Assembly: GCF_018139145.2 (NCBI RefSeq)
Contig: NC_059500.1
Coordinates: 31,415,437-31,479,436, forward strand
Source: Gymnogyps californianus
Lineage: Eukaryota > Chordata > Aves > Accipitriformes > Cathartidae
Length of the DNA stretch: 64,000 nt
Direction of reading: 5' to 3'
Part shown: positions 25,740-46,458 of the stretch, in pieces
Position numbering within the stretch: the stretch's first letter is position 1
How the letters are laid out: every line of letters begins with the position of its first letter
Translations under genes and position numbers: made by a program
The notes under the pieces: model-generated
Database searches by the model: none
What the model saw: only the letters and a program-made list of their open reading frames with translations
Told to the model about the DNA's origin: nothing

Positions 25740-25970
25740 GCTGAATCCCTGGTCCCAGTGACATCCTGTTGCAGTGAGTTCTACAGCCTGATGACAGGAG
25801 GTCTTTGAGCAGCTATTAATTTGGCACTTGTAATTTCCAGGGCAGCAGCCCTTTGGAGCTTTTGTGTGTGCATGCACATTCTCAGAATAAAGGAAAAAAA
25901 AAACCCTAGTAGATCTTTTCTAGACTGGTTGTTCCTTTATATATAGCTTTGTCACATCCCTCTGGTTGGA
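25740..25970 (-). repeat. Probable ancient amniote LINE-type 3'-end relic
   Basis: Phrases such as CAGTGAGTTCTACAG, AGGTCTTTGAGCA and TTTATATATAGCTTTGTCAC resemble a widespread amniote repeat (in reverse orientation: cagtgagttccacag ... tttatcatatcccctcttag). It is highly diverged, and the family name is not certain. Confidence 0.4.
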
Positions 25971-27029
25971 CTAACCAAGATCAGACACTGATCTGCTTTT
26001 GAAAGCAAACTTGGTACAGTGATCTTGCACAACCTGTCATGTCCAACCTCTCTCCCTCACCCATGTTAGGTTCTCACTGCGTCCTGACTTCTGCCTGACC
26101 AGGAACAGGCCCTTTGAACAAGTACTGTCCATCGTGATTCAGCCCACAAAATCCTAAACAGCAACCACAGGGATTTGACAATTCATATTTTTTTGTCTGC
26201 CAAATGAGAAGCAGCCTGCTGGCAGCTTTTCCCACTGACAGATAAAAGCAGACATGTTTGTGCTTGCCTTTGAATTTATCTGCTTTGAACACTTAACATT
26301 CTTCTGCCTTTAGCTAAAACAGCTTATCTTATTCCACTTTTCGTGTCTCCCCTTCCTCGAGACACAAACCACAGGGCTGTGTTCTATTTTTCTCCTTTCC
26401 AGATTAAATGGAAACAATGAGACTAGGAAACAATGTGCTAAATGGAACAATCATACAGAACAACAATGAGTAAAAAAGCTTTTTCTGGTGACTGGGGGTA
26501 AATTATTGAACCTCATACAGTATTTTAAAAAAGGTATGCATGAGCAAAAGGTAACACCACAAGGACGAGACAAGTTAGTATTATTCTGTGTAAGACATGT
26601 TTTAAACTGTAACCCAGAACCGAAGACGGAAAGTCGGTCACCACATTGTAAGAAGAAAGGCTACTGCCATGGAGAGAGAAAAAGCAGGGGCGACGTAAAA
26701 AACGCACCCCCTTAGAGAAATGCAGATTGAGAGAGTGGTTTCTAAGGAGTGTTGAGTGTTGCTAAGCTATGAAGATGGCAAAAAAATGCATTTAAGAAGC
26801 AATCCAGCATGGGCAGATGACTTTTAAAAGCTACCGGAGGTTGCTCGTAAAGTGTACACCTAGGATTGGGATCTGTTACCTCTGTCACTCTGTCAACCTG
26901 ATCAACGCAATCAATATCATGTTCCTGCCAGTGCAGGAGGAATTGCAGACATGCATCACAGCTCCCAAAGTACACAGTGCTATGGGCGCAAGCATCAGAC
27001 ACAGCCAGTCTGAAACAAGCAGAAATAGG

Positions 27030-27125
27030 TGGGGTTTTGTGCAAGAAGTAGTAGAGCTGTGAAACTCCCTGCCACAGGATGTTGTGGAAGCTAAAAGCTT
27101 ATGTGATCACAAGGGGAGACCAAAG
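27030..27125 (+). repeat. CR1-type 3'-end relic
   Basis: On the plus strand, CTCCCTGCCACAGGATGTTG followed by TGGAAGCTAAAAGC matches the CR1 ORF2 C-terminus (consensus protein pattern W-N-x-L-P-x-x-V-V-E-x-x-S-L). Here it reads C-N-S-L-P-Q-D-V-V-E-A-K-S-L. Confidence 0.55.
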
Positions 27126-27621
27126 ACATTCATGTAAGAGACAGTTTATAAATATACATGAAACAAGAAATACCTGAGCTGGTAACGGTTGGAGTCTGGA
27201 AAAGTATTGTGGGAGAAATATAATTGATGCTTGCCTGATGCATCAGCTTTCACCTTTTATCACCCCAATAAGCCAAAGACCAGGATTATCTCCATTTCTT
27301 CTGAAATGAGTGGCAATAAACACTCAAATTCAAAAAAACACCGTCAGGCAGTATTTGAAATGTCCTCTGCAGAGCCATAACCGCAGGATGAAAATTCTAT
27401 ATCTGGTACCAGGAACACTGGTGATTGTTTCTTTTCTTCAAAACTATAAAACAAGTATTCAAGTCTGTTCCTTCTCTCCCCCCTCGTCAAATCTTGCATC
27501 ACGAAATGAGCAGAGATCTACCATGCAAGCCTCCTTCTCCCAGGACTGCTAGTGGTGACAGCCACAAAATAATGCCAAGGACCACCATCCAGTCTCCACC
27601 CAGCCAGAGAAATTGCCATCA

Positions 27622-37435
<9,814 letters not shown>

Positions 37436-37629
37436 TTTTCTTTCCATCCATATCTGCATGGATTTTCCGAGCCAGAAATCCAGTTTTATACACAGCAGCA
37501 TTGGGGTCATGAGGGATGTCCAGGAATGGGTTATTTGAGTTACCAATTCGACTGACAGCCTTTGTCTGGCTCCCGTTATCCTTTTCATCTGTACCATCTG
37601 AGTGAGACTTTTTTTTCTCTTCTTCATCC
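37436..37629 (-). CDS. PSD3: PSD3 exon: acidic/Lys linker and start of PH domain
   Basis: A 194-nt exon (64 full codons plus one base at each end). The first part, DEEEKKKSHSDGTDEKDN, is a charged, variable linker. The second, NPFLDIPHDPNAAVYK, is the conserved lead-in to the PH domain of the EFA6 family. TGFLARKIHADMDGKK forms the first PH beta strand and the basic loop. The acceptor is TTTTTAAG and the donor GTGAG. The terminal A joins CT of the next exon to give Thr. In EFA6 proteins the PH domain holds the protein at the plasma membrane through PI(4,5)P2. The linker composition resembles PSD3 rather than PSD, PSD2 or PSD4, which supports the assignment within the family. Confidence 0.95.
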
Positions 37630-39141
37630 CTTAAAAAGCAGTGAAAACCAAGCATGAATGAGGGACTGACCAGCAAAGTTTCATTTCAGTAATTCTTGCA
37701 CGCTCCTTGTCATAACATACCTCTCTCTTTATAGGGGGCCCTATTTAGAGAGAAACCTAAACTTATACCAAAACATAGCTGGATTATAGCAAAGCTTCTA
37801 CTTCACCAGCACAGGACATCGGAGCCGGATTTTAAAAAAAGCCCAAGTTTCCCTTTTACAGTCTCAAAAGGCAGGATTTCAAGAGTGTTCTGTGTCCTCC
37901 AACCTCACCTATTTTTAATTCCACTTATTTGAGTGCTAAAATGGGAAATATTTGCCTGCTGGGCTCACCTGAAAAATCTCCAATTTCTTCATGAGTTCAC
38001 ATGTAGATGAAAAGAATTAGATTACTACAGATCACTGTGGCTTACCCCTTAACTTAGCATATGAAACACAGACTCTACCTCCTTTTCTTTATTTTCCTCC
38101 GCAGACTAGCATAAAAGTAGTAATTTAAAAATAAAAACTACACTAGGTGAATTATGTTATCTGTATTTTAGAAACAAAATGCTGCTCAAAATGTTACTTA
38201 TTAGGGCCATGTATTCAACACAGCTCTTGGGGACAACAATGCAACCCATTTCAGCAAGTCACAAGCATTGCCTGACTAATAAATGCCTTGTTGCTCATCA
38301 CAGCCAAAGGCAAAAAGGACCAGGCAACCTAGAAAACAAAGGGTGTCCATCACAAGAGTAGGATGATGGTTTTCAGAGAACAGGCCACTGAATCTGGGTG
38401 GATGGTGTATCTGGAGGAACCACAGTTAGTGTCAGATTACAGAGCAGCCCTGTGTCCTTTGAAGTCCCCGCACATTCCCCTCCAGGTGCCTGGGAAAGGT
38501 GTGTCAGGGAGGATGAGGGCTGTCATTGGAAAGTCATGGTAGCAATGCTTCTCCTAAGACCAGCACCTGATAAAAAAAAAAAATCATTATCACTGGAGTG
38601 TCATGATGGCCAATAGCGGGGGTGGACTTTAAGCTGCTGCATCTCACTGGACCCAGACGATCAGCAGAGAGAGCAAGCTCAGGCAGACCTTCCAATCACA
38701 TGCATATGTTCAAAGGTGTGTATCAGATGAGGATTCACAAGGCATGTGTCAGTCGAAAAACTCATTTTGGGGCACACTGCAACCATGTCTGCTTATGGCA
38801 ATGACCATCCAAAGAAATGTCCTCCAAGAACTACAGGCTAGAGCGACAATCTGTGTTATCCTGATCTCTGCTGAAATGGTCTTCTGGGGAATAACTTTGA
38901 GGAGATACAAGGATAATAGACTTGTTTGACAACAAGGAAACCAAATCCAGAGACACAGAGGCTTTATTAGTCAACTCAGCAGTGCCAGGGAATGTTCACA
39001 GGCATTTGACTTTGATCACTCCATATTACTTTGTGCTTAGCATGGTCTGAGCCCAGCACATTCCCAAACAATTTCCAGACACCGTTTAGGAATCAGCACA
39101 GACCACCTCAACAGGCAGTATAGAGGCAAGCATGTTCTTTT

Positions 39142-39146
39142 GGAGG
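39142..39146. repeat. Left 5-bp target-site duplication (GGAGG) of LTR
   Basis: GGAGG immediately precedes the LTR and is repeated at 39728-39732 immediately after it. Confidence 0.85.
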
Positions 39147-39727
39147 TGTCCTGGTTTCGGCTGGGACAGAGTTAACTCTCAGAAGCTGGTACAGTGCTGT
39201 GTTTTGGATTTAGTGTGAGAATGATGTTGATAACACTCTGATGTTTTAGTTGTTGCTAAGTAGCGCTCATCTTAAGCCAAGGACTTTTCAGTTTCCCATG
39301 CTCTGCCAGCAAGCAGGTGTGCAAGAAGCTGGGAGGGAGCATAGCCAGGGCAGCGGACCTGAACTAGCCAAAGGGGTATTCCATACCATGGAACGTCATG
39401 CCCGGTATATAAACAGGCGGGAGTTGGCCGGGAGGTGCAGATCGCGGCTCTGGCATCGTTCAGCGGGTGGTGAGCAATTGCATTGTGCATCACTGTTTTT
39501 TTTCCCTCCCCCCCCTTTTTTGTTATATTCCTTTTCATTACTATTACTATTATTATATTTCATTATTACTATTGTTAGTATTATTTTTTACTTCAGTTAT
39601 TAAACTGTTCTTATCTCAACCCACGAGTTTTACTTTTTTTTCCTTTCCTGCTCCTCACCCCACTGGGAGAGGGGAGGGGGAAGCGGCTGTGTGGTGCTTA
39701 GTTGCTGACTGGGGTTAAACCACGACA
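39147..39727 (+). mobile_element. Solo LTR, ERVL-type (5-bp duplication), 581 bases
   Basis: Begins TGTCCTGGTTTCGGCTGGGA and ends GGTTAAACCACGACA, with TG...CA ends. Perfect 5-bp direct repeats GGAGG flank it. A TATATAAA box lies at 39406-39413 and an ATTAAA poly(A) signal at 39599-39604, so U3, R and U5 can be placed in plus orientation, antisense to PSD3. An AT-rich microsatellite (39531-39600) sits between them. No gag, pol or env sequence adjoins, so it is a solo LTR left by recombination. The 5-bp duplication suggests a class III (ERVL-like) integrase; this is inference. Confidence 0.88.
39406..39413 (+). promoter_or_regulatory. LTR TATA box
   Basis: TATATAAA inside the LTR, 260 bases from its left end. 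It is conserved at the same place in the second copy (62860-62867). Confidence 0.6.
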
Positions 39728-39732
39728 GGAGG
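39728..39732. repeat. Right 5-bp target-site duplication (GGAGG)
   Basis: Follows the terminal CA of the LTR directly and matches the left copy exactly. Confidence 0.85.
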
Positions 39733-41666
39733 ATAAGACTTTTCAACAGTATGGATATGGATGCTACACATCGACATTCGGCCTGAGAGTCACACGGAGG
39801 TGTAGATATTTGATTTAGTTGTAGAGCTATAGCCAAGGTGGTGCACCATACCTTCATGGTGTTGTCTTGCAAGGTCTCTTGATTAAAAGGAACAAAACTT
39901 TTACTTGAAGACCTGATTCCTGCAAGGGAGAGCAGTCCTTGCATCTTTCAGCCTATGTTTTCCCACTCCAGAACAGAGATATCTGCAAAAAACTTTTTGC
40001 TGGTCAAAGCAATAAGGATTTCTTCATGCATGCTTTGGTTGAAGCCCTCTCCTAATTGAAAAAGTGTAGGAATTTCTGACAATTTTGATTGTCCCCACCC
40101 TTCCTGTGTCTACCACACTTCCTAGCCGCTGGCAAGTCTGGACCATTGTATGATCTGTTTCTTAGCTATGTGTCCATTCCAGGAGCAAATTCTCTCAACA
40201 CAAGTCTGTGGTACCTAGTCCAGACTAAAATCTCTCATAGGGCACAAGCACTTGGGCTGATTTGTCACATAGACGTGCCTTGTGAATTCTGGGATCTCAG
40301 CCAAGGACACAGTAGGTTTCTCCTTGTCAGCAGAGACCTACTGCAGTAAATGGCTTAGCATTTTTTTGGAATAAGCTATCTCCTTTGGAGCTATGGGAGT
40401 GAATTATCTTATATTGATCAACTGTCCTGTGGGAATGTACCAGTGCCCTTATCCAAGCAGCCACAGGTGTTGTGATGAGCAATCCTGGGGATCCTGGACA
40501 CCACTAGTGCTGGGGGCAGTGCTCTCAAACTCAGCATCTCTGGGGCAGCTCTTAAACACGAATTCTTCAAAAGACAAATGAAGACAGGGCAGACAAGGAC
40601 AAAATGGCATCTGCTATTATGACTGTTGGTAGCATTGAACACACCTTTAATTGGTCCTTTAATCTCTCACTGAAAATGGGACATCCTTGAGACTCAGAAG
40701 CCTCAAGCACTTGTGAAAGCTGAGTGCTCTGACAAGATGCATGAGGTCAAGATGCACGAGCCAGTCTGTAAGATGCAACGAAGGGAACCAGAGAAGCAAG
40801 GGGGACTCATTACAGAGAATGAGAAATGGACAAACAGCTGAGAAAACAGAACTGAAAGGAGCCTCTGTCTCCCTCTGATCTTGAATATGAAACCAGTGGA
40901 AATAAAACCAGGGGATTTGGGACTCACTTCTTCAAATACTCCATGTTGCTTCAGTGGTCAAGCATAAGAAGAAAGCAGGAGGATCGGGAGGAGTTTCAAA
41001 GTAGCAAAACAGTTCAGGTATTAGCCTTTGCTTATGTACCCTCCAAAGTTGGCTGAACAGATAGGTCCTGGATAGGCTTCATGAAGGATGTAACAATTTG
41101 AGCTTACTCCTCACCAGCCTTTAGGGTACAGTTCCAAGAAGGGAGAGCTGCAGAAAATTCAGCTGGCCTCTGGAAGGCCACACCTGAAAACTTATCTTTG
41201 TTTAAAACCCTAGCCTGTGGGGGGTGCAACTACTTCCTCATCCTCAGACGGCTCTCTCAGATGATTCAAGTCCTGTAACATCCCCAGCATGAAGGCCTCC
41301 AGTGATGTGGGGGTATGAGTCAGTGGGTAGCGTCTCTGTGCAGGTATGTTCAGAGTCATGGATCTAGTGTCACACAGGCAGAACTCACGTCCTTGTCAGG
41401 GGCAGGCTCGGCGCCTCTCCTTTCCATTTGGTACAGGAAATGGCACAATCCTTGTGCCTTTGGGGGAAAAAACCCACATTGGTACCAACACACCTTTCAG
41501 TAGCAAAACATCATCATGAGGGCTCACTTAGGTTTGCAGAAGTCTTAAAGAGATTTTCTGTCTTTGATCAGCAGAGGGAGATCATTCCTGGCTCTGGGTC
41601 TGGAAGCGATTCCTCTGGTGACCCCTCTCGGACAACTGAAAGGGGCTGATGGCTGTGAACTCTCTC

Positions 41667-41704
41667 GTAGGTCCCACTTTCCATCCATGGAAAGTGGGAC
41701 CTAC
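41667..41704. repeat. Perfect 38-nt inverted repeat (hairpin)
   Basis: Arms of 18 bases, GTAGGTCCCACTTTCCAT and its exact reverse complement, are separated by only CC. No mismatch occurs in the arms, and pairing stops at both outer edges. It is in a PSD3 intron and has no terminator T-run or transposon ends next to it. A stem of this size is too short for a typical microRNA precursor. Confidence 0.9.
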
Positions 41705-43289
41705 TAGTGTCTCTGCTCTGCAGGGTACTGGTGACAGGAAAAGGCTACCACCTGTAGAGCTTCTCCAACACTCTGCTTACGGCACGTGATATTTGCAAGG
41801 TTTCCCAAAATAAGGAGCTTCAGTTCCACCTCCCTTAGCTTGTCTCTTTGGAAAAGGACCTCCAGACAGAGCAGTAACCAGGGCACTGGCTCCCATGAGA
41901 ACCAGCACACCAAAGCCTGGATCTGCTTGCTCTATCACTTGAAGACACAGCATTGAAACAGCAATGTTTTCCTTCCCAAATGCGTGATCACTGACAACCA
42001 GAAAGAGTTTGCCTCTTATTCTTAAACACACAGATTTTGCAGATGCAGATGTTGCCATTTTGGGGAAGAAATATATTTTTGCCTCTCCCCAAAAAGACCC
42101 TATACAATAAAGTCCCATTTTTGCCTTCTAGGAGAAAACCACCATCCGGTTCTCTCGGTAACAAAAACATTCCTGTGCGCTCTATGGTCTGATTTGAGGC
42201 TCTGCCTTGGAAAACTTCGAAGTCACTAAGCTGTAAGACAGGGTCAAGCCCTTCATTTTTAAAAGTCTGCTTCGTCTCTGCATTTATTCAAACAGAAAAC
42301 TTACATGACATAGCAAAAGGCTGGGTTTATCCATTTAAAAATTGGCATGTAAAATAAATATTCAGATTTGTAACATATAATTATATGAATCTGTGAAACT
42401 GATAGCATCTGTATTAGGAAATTGACTTGAGAAACCAGTGGAGAGAAGTTTTGGCATCTTTCCCAAAGGGAGGAGAGAAGAAAGGGGAGCCAGGTGATTA
42501 CCACTTGACCCCTCTCTAAAACCAGTCATGAAGTTGCAAACAGGAAACATCCTAGAACTTGGGAGATGAAGAGTTAATTATAACGGGGAGTGATTTCCCA
42601 GTTTGACCTAGAAAAAGGTGAGCTGCAGCACAGACATCTTTATAACCACCCCAGTCTCAGCGTCACAGCTTGCCACAGGAAACACAGAAAGATTTGGCAG
42701 CGGCCCTTTCCCACCATCACTGTCTCAAAGACCTATTTTGGTTTGGCTGGAAGGAGATGATTTTTCAGTGCAGTCCAGAAAAACAAAAAAGAATATACCA
42801 TGTCCATGTCTAAACTTCTCTGGAAAGAAAACTGTATCATCAACTAGTCAAAAACCAAGTGATTCTCCTGAAAACTACATTGTCCTGCTGAGAGAAAGCT
42901 TTCAGGATACAACTGGCTCAAATGCAGCCATTTGGTTTTTGCAATTTTATTGCAAAACAACAACAAAAAGACATAATATTACAAACAATGGAGAACAATA
43001 ATGTTCACCACCACGTTTCCATGTAGACATCATGCAAACAAAACATATTTAGCTCTGGCGCCTTTGAAACAAAATTAATTTTTCTTCAGCTTAAAGCTGA
43101 CGATGATCGGTGCAAAAGCCAAAGGATGAGAAACATCTACAAAACCTGGGCCATGATATTATAGACAATGTGACTGAAGGGATGATCTCTACCTCTAAGG
43201 CTGGATCCACTCTTCCTAACCCATCCTGGACAGAATAACCAGTTCGCAAAAACTCCAGTGAAAGCACCTCCATAGCTCATCCAGGCAAA

Positions 43290-43560
43290 CCTATGCCCTG
43301 GTTTAAAAGGCTTATTGCTAGATAGCCTTTTTTAATGTTGAACCCAAACTTCCCTTGTTTCAAATTGAAGCCCATCCACAATGGGTGTGAAGAATAATTC
43401 ACACCCTTCTCCTCTGTGACAGCCTTCACACACTAAAAAAAAATACACTCAGGTCCCTCTCCTCAGTGCTCCCTTTTCTGACTAAACAAACCCAACTCTT
43501 TTAATCTCACTGCTCATGTTCACAGGATCTTGAATTCATTTCATTTTACGGGTGATGTCA
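43290..43560 (-). repeat. CR1-type LINE relic
   Basis: Reverse-oriented phrases such as AACCCAACTCTTTTAATCTC and CTTCCCTTGTTTCAAATTGA resemble the old CR1 3'-end consensus. A/T-rich small insertions interrupt it. Confidence 0.45.
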
Positions 43561-46414
43561 GGGTTGAAGAACAAGAGTTTGCCATTCCAGTATGAAAAAA
43601 TCTCATGGAAATATCAAGTCCCTCAGGGAAATTTAAGCAGCATGAGAAATTACGACACAATTTTTGGGGCTACATGCAGTCCTGGGGTGGTTCCAGTGAT
43701 CTCAGCACAATGAAAACAGGATGCATTGGACTAACTGGATGAAACTGTATGTGGCTTCACTGCAGGCAGTAGGAACTTCTGCCAATGACTTCAGTGAGGT
43801 GCAATCACTACTTAGTGCTTCACTTGCTGTTCAAAGAACAGAACCACAGTCCAACAGACAGGAGAGATCTAGAACTGTAAGCAGTAGAGAGGAAGTATGG
43901 AATGGGACAAAAGACAGAACAATCGTATTTCTGATGGTTAGTGATTCGCTTTTAAACTTTTGGAGAACTTGAACATGGAACTACTGCAGAAAAAGAACTG
44001 TAATGCAATTCTCTCTTCCAGAGCTGTAGTCGTGCCTCCCTGTTCATAAAGGATAAATGAATACTCCTACTGAAAGTCTCTGGAGCACATCTGCTGATTA
44101 AGGTGCCACTTCTCTTGACTACAAAATTGGAGTCAATGGTAGCCTTTTCCTTCTGTGGGCTTTGGATCAGACTCTAATTCTACTGGAAATGGATGGCAAA
44201 CCATTTAGGATGATGACGCACCTAGCTCACAACTAGTAAGATAAGGATCATGTAGCAGTCTTCCCCCATCTTATGCATCACTGTTACCCTCCCCTGCCTA
44301 TGGACTTTATTGCCAAATAATGTACTGCCAGAGCAGCTCTTAAACTGTTGCTTAGCTCACAAGAGAGAGTCTTAGATCCTCAAAGGGATTCTGGCTGGAG
44401 GAAAGGCATTCCTTCAACATGCCAGCATCGCAAGGGAGCTTATGCTGGATTTTGCAGCCCTATTTCCACCTTTGCCTTACCTCCCACGTCTTCCCCTGCC
44501 AACTGCATCAGGGAAGCAAAGCGATACTCTTCGGAAAGGAGAGAGGATCTTCCTCAGTCCCATCATAGCAAAACCAACCATGTCCCCTTCCTATCCACCT
44601 TTCTCTGCAGATTATGACAGCAGAGCAAGAGAGTGATGTGCTTCCTCCCTCTAGCTCAGGCAGTCCTGGGGCTCCTTGGGGTGATTAGTTTACACCAACC
44701 ACACATCTCTGTAAAAGTGAGAAGAGACATCTTCACACTCCCTCTTCCAGCCAGCACTCTCAGCCTTAAAGGTAAAGGCACAACATCTTTGACTATGCCA
44801 GAATGAGCTTTGTTTCTCAGCGTGGAAAGTAATTGTCACATCAGTCCCAGCTATCTGTCTGAGTTTCAGATTGGAATGGACAATTGGTCCTTTTGAGCAT
44901 CCTGGTGGGAGAAGGTGGCTTTACACTCACATCCCAAAGCCTTATTTAAGGAGTATTCTGATTTCTCCCTCTTCCAGCCAGCTTGCAGTTTTTCCCCAAA
45001 CAATTCATTAGCAAGGGACATGGACTGGACTATGTAAATGCCGAAGCAGTTACTACTTATACAGGAGCAAGCTATCTCATAAATCACCTTGACTGAAGCT
45101 CATGGGAGCAGAGCCAGGCATGAGCCAGTTCGCACCTGGAGGCTGCCCAAGTGTATTAGACACGGTATGGTCTCTTGGCAAGAGCTGGAGGAAAATTCTG
45201 ACATTGAGAAAGTCACATAATGGATTCTGCTGGGTCTAAAGTACCTGTGAGAGAGTGTCTTGCAAACAGCTCTGGTGTTGTGACATGTAAGATTCACACA
45301 GCATATTCCAGGTCCAAGACTCAGTCTGGGAAAATGTCTCCCACCATGCCTCTTATGAGGCTCATCAGAGATGGCACTTCTTGGTCATTCCCCTTAGCAG
45401 CACACCTTCCTCACTACTCTGAAATTATCTAACACACTTCTGAACAGGGACTGCAATCCCAGTTGGGACCAGCAGGCCTTGTAAGTGAGGTTGCACACCC
45501 TGACAAGAAATTCATTTGCAGATGATGAACTTAAAACAAGGAAGATCAGAAGCCAATGGGCCTGCAAGACCTATGGCAGTTGTTAAGAATTCTAGTGCAA
45601 AAGGTGCAGGAGCATGCATCCCAGACATACATTGTTCTCAAGAAGGTGAGGTTTCAGATACGTAAATCCACGCAGGTAAACATCTTGTAAAGCCAAAATA
45701 GATAAAAGACATAATTCTTTTATTTTACTCCAAAATCCACTGTTCTGCAAGCAGCAAAATCTAAAGCAGACCCTTCTACTCTTTGCTGGCATACGTAGAC
45801 CACATGAAACCTAAGCACAGAGAAATGTCAATTTAACACAATCAGAAACTGAAGCTCTTTCTTGTCTGCAGTATTTCCGTAGTTAACAAGTGTTAGCCTG
45901 TCGAAAGCAGCTAAGGATGGGGGGGATATCAGACTTTGTCCAATTTATCATCTTTCATATTAGCTTGTTGTCAAGTTATCCATAGTTAATCAGGAGACAA
46001 ACCAAGACAATAAACCAACAGCAGGAAACTCAATCCAAGACGTGTGTTTCTATTCAGTGGTTCTGACACAATGTACGGAAAGATAAAGGGAGAAGTCAAC
46101 TTCTGTTTTATTTATGCAGTCATAGAACAACGGAGGATTTAATTTCTCTCTTTTCAGGCTGAAGTTTCCTACTAAATGAAACGTCCTCTTTCCTTACAAA
46201 TGCAGTTGGCTCCTATGATTAACAACTCCCCTTGCTGGAGAAACAGATGAGGCAGTATTGCCAGGTCATTCATTAACAGAAAAGCAAACTCATTACGTAC
46301 ACTGGCTGTCTTCTACAGGCTTTGGAGCTCACTCAGATGGTTACATAGGACATATAAACAGGTTACTACACAGGTACTATTTTTAAACTCCTAATTTCTA
46401 TGCAGTATACTTAC

Positions 46415-46458
46415 ACTGCCCATTCCAGCTTCTCATTCTTGATTGAATTGTAGAGGGC
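46415..46458 (-). CDS. PSD3: PSD3 exon: end of Sec7-side region (ALYNSIKNEKLEWAV)
   Basis: A 44-nt exon encoding ALYNSIKNEKLEWA plus two bases of the next Val codon. It is flanked by CTCCCTTTGCAG acceptor and GTAAGTATAC donor. The peptide is the well-conserved segment just after the Sec7 domain of EFA6 proteins, where it follows a D-L-L-K motif. It enters in phase 0 and leaves in phase 2. The next exon supplies G to make Val, so the join reads EWAVDEEEKKK as in PSD3. Both the canonical transcript, coming from Sec7 exons beyond this window, and the alternative exon at 55.3 kb can splice into it. Introns on both sides are about 9 kb. Confidence 0.93.

Larger units (their letters stand above)
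37630..46414 (-). other. PSD3: PSD3 intron with solo LTR and palindrome
   Basis: An 8.8 kb intron. It contains the solo LTR at 39147-39727, a perfect palindrome at 41667-41704 and a CR1 relic at 43290-43560. Short phrases at 43780-43810 and 44130-44180 resemble very old amniote repeats (CTTCAGTGAGG type). No exon is seen. Confidence 0.85.
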
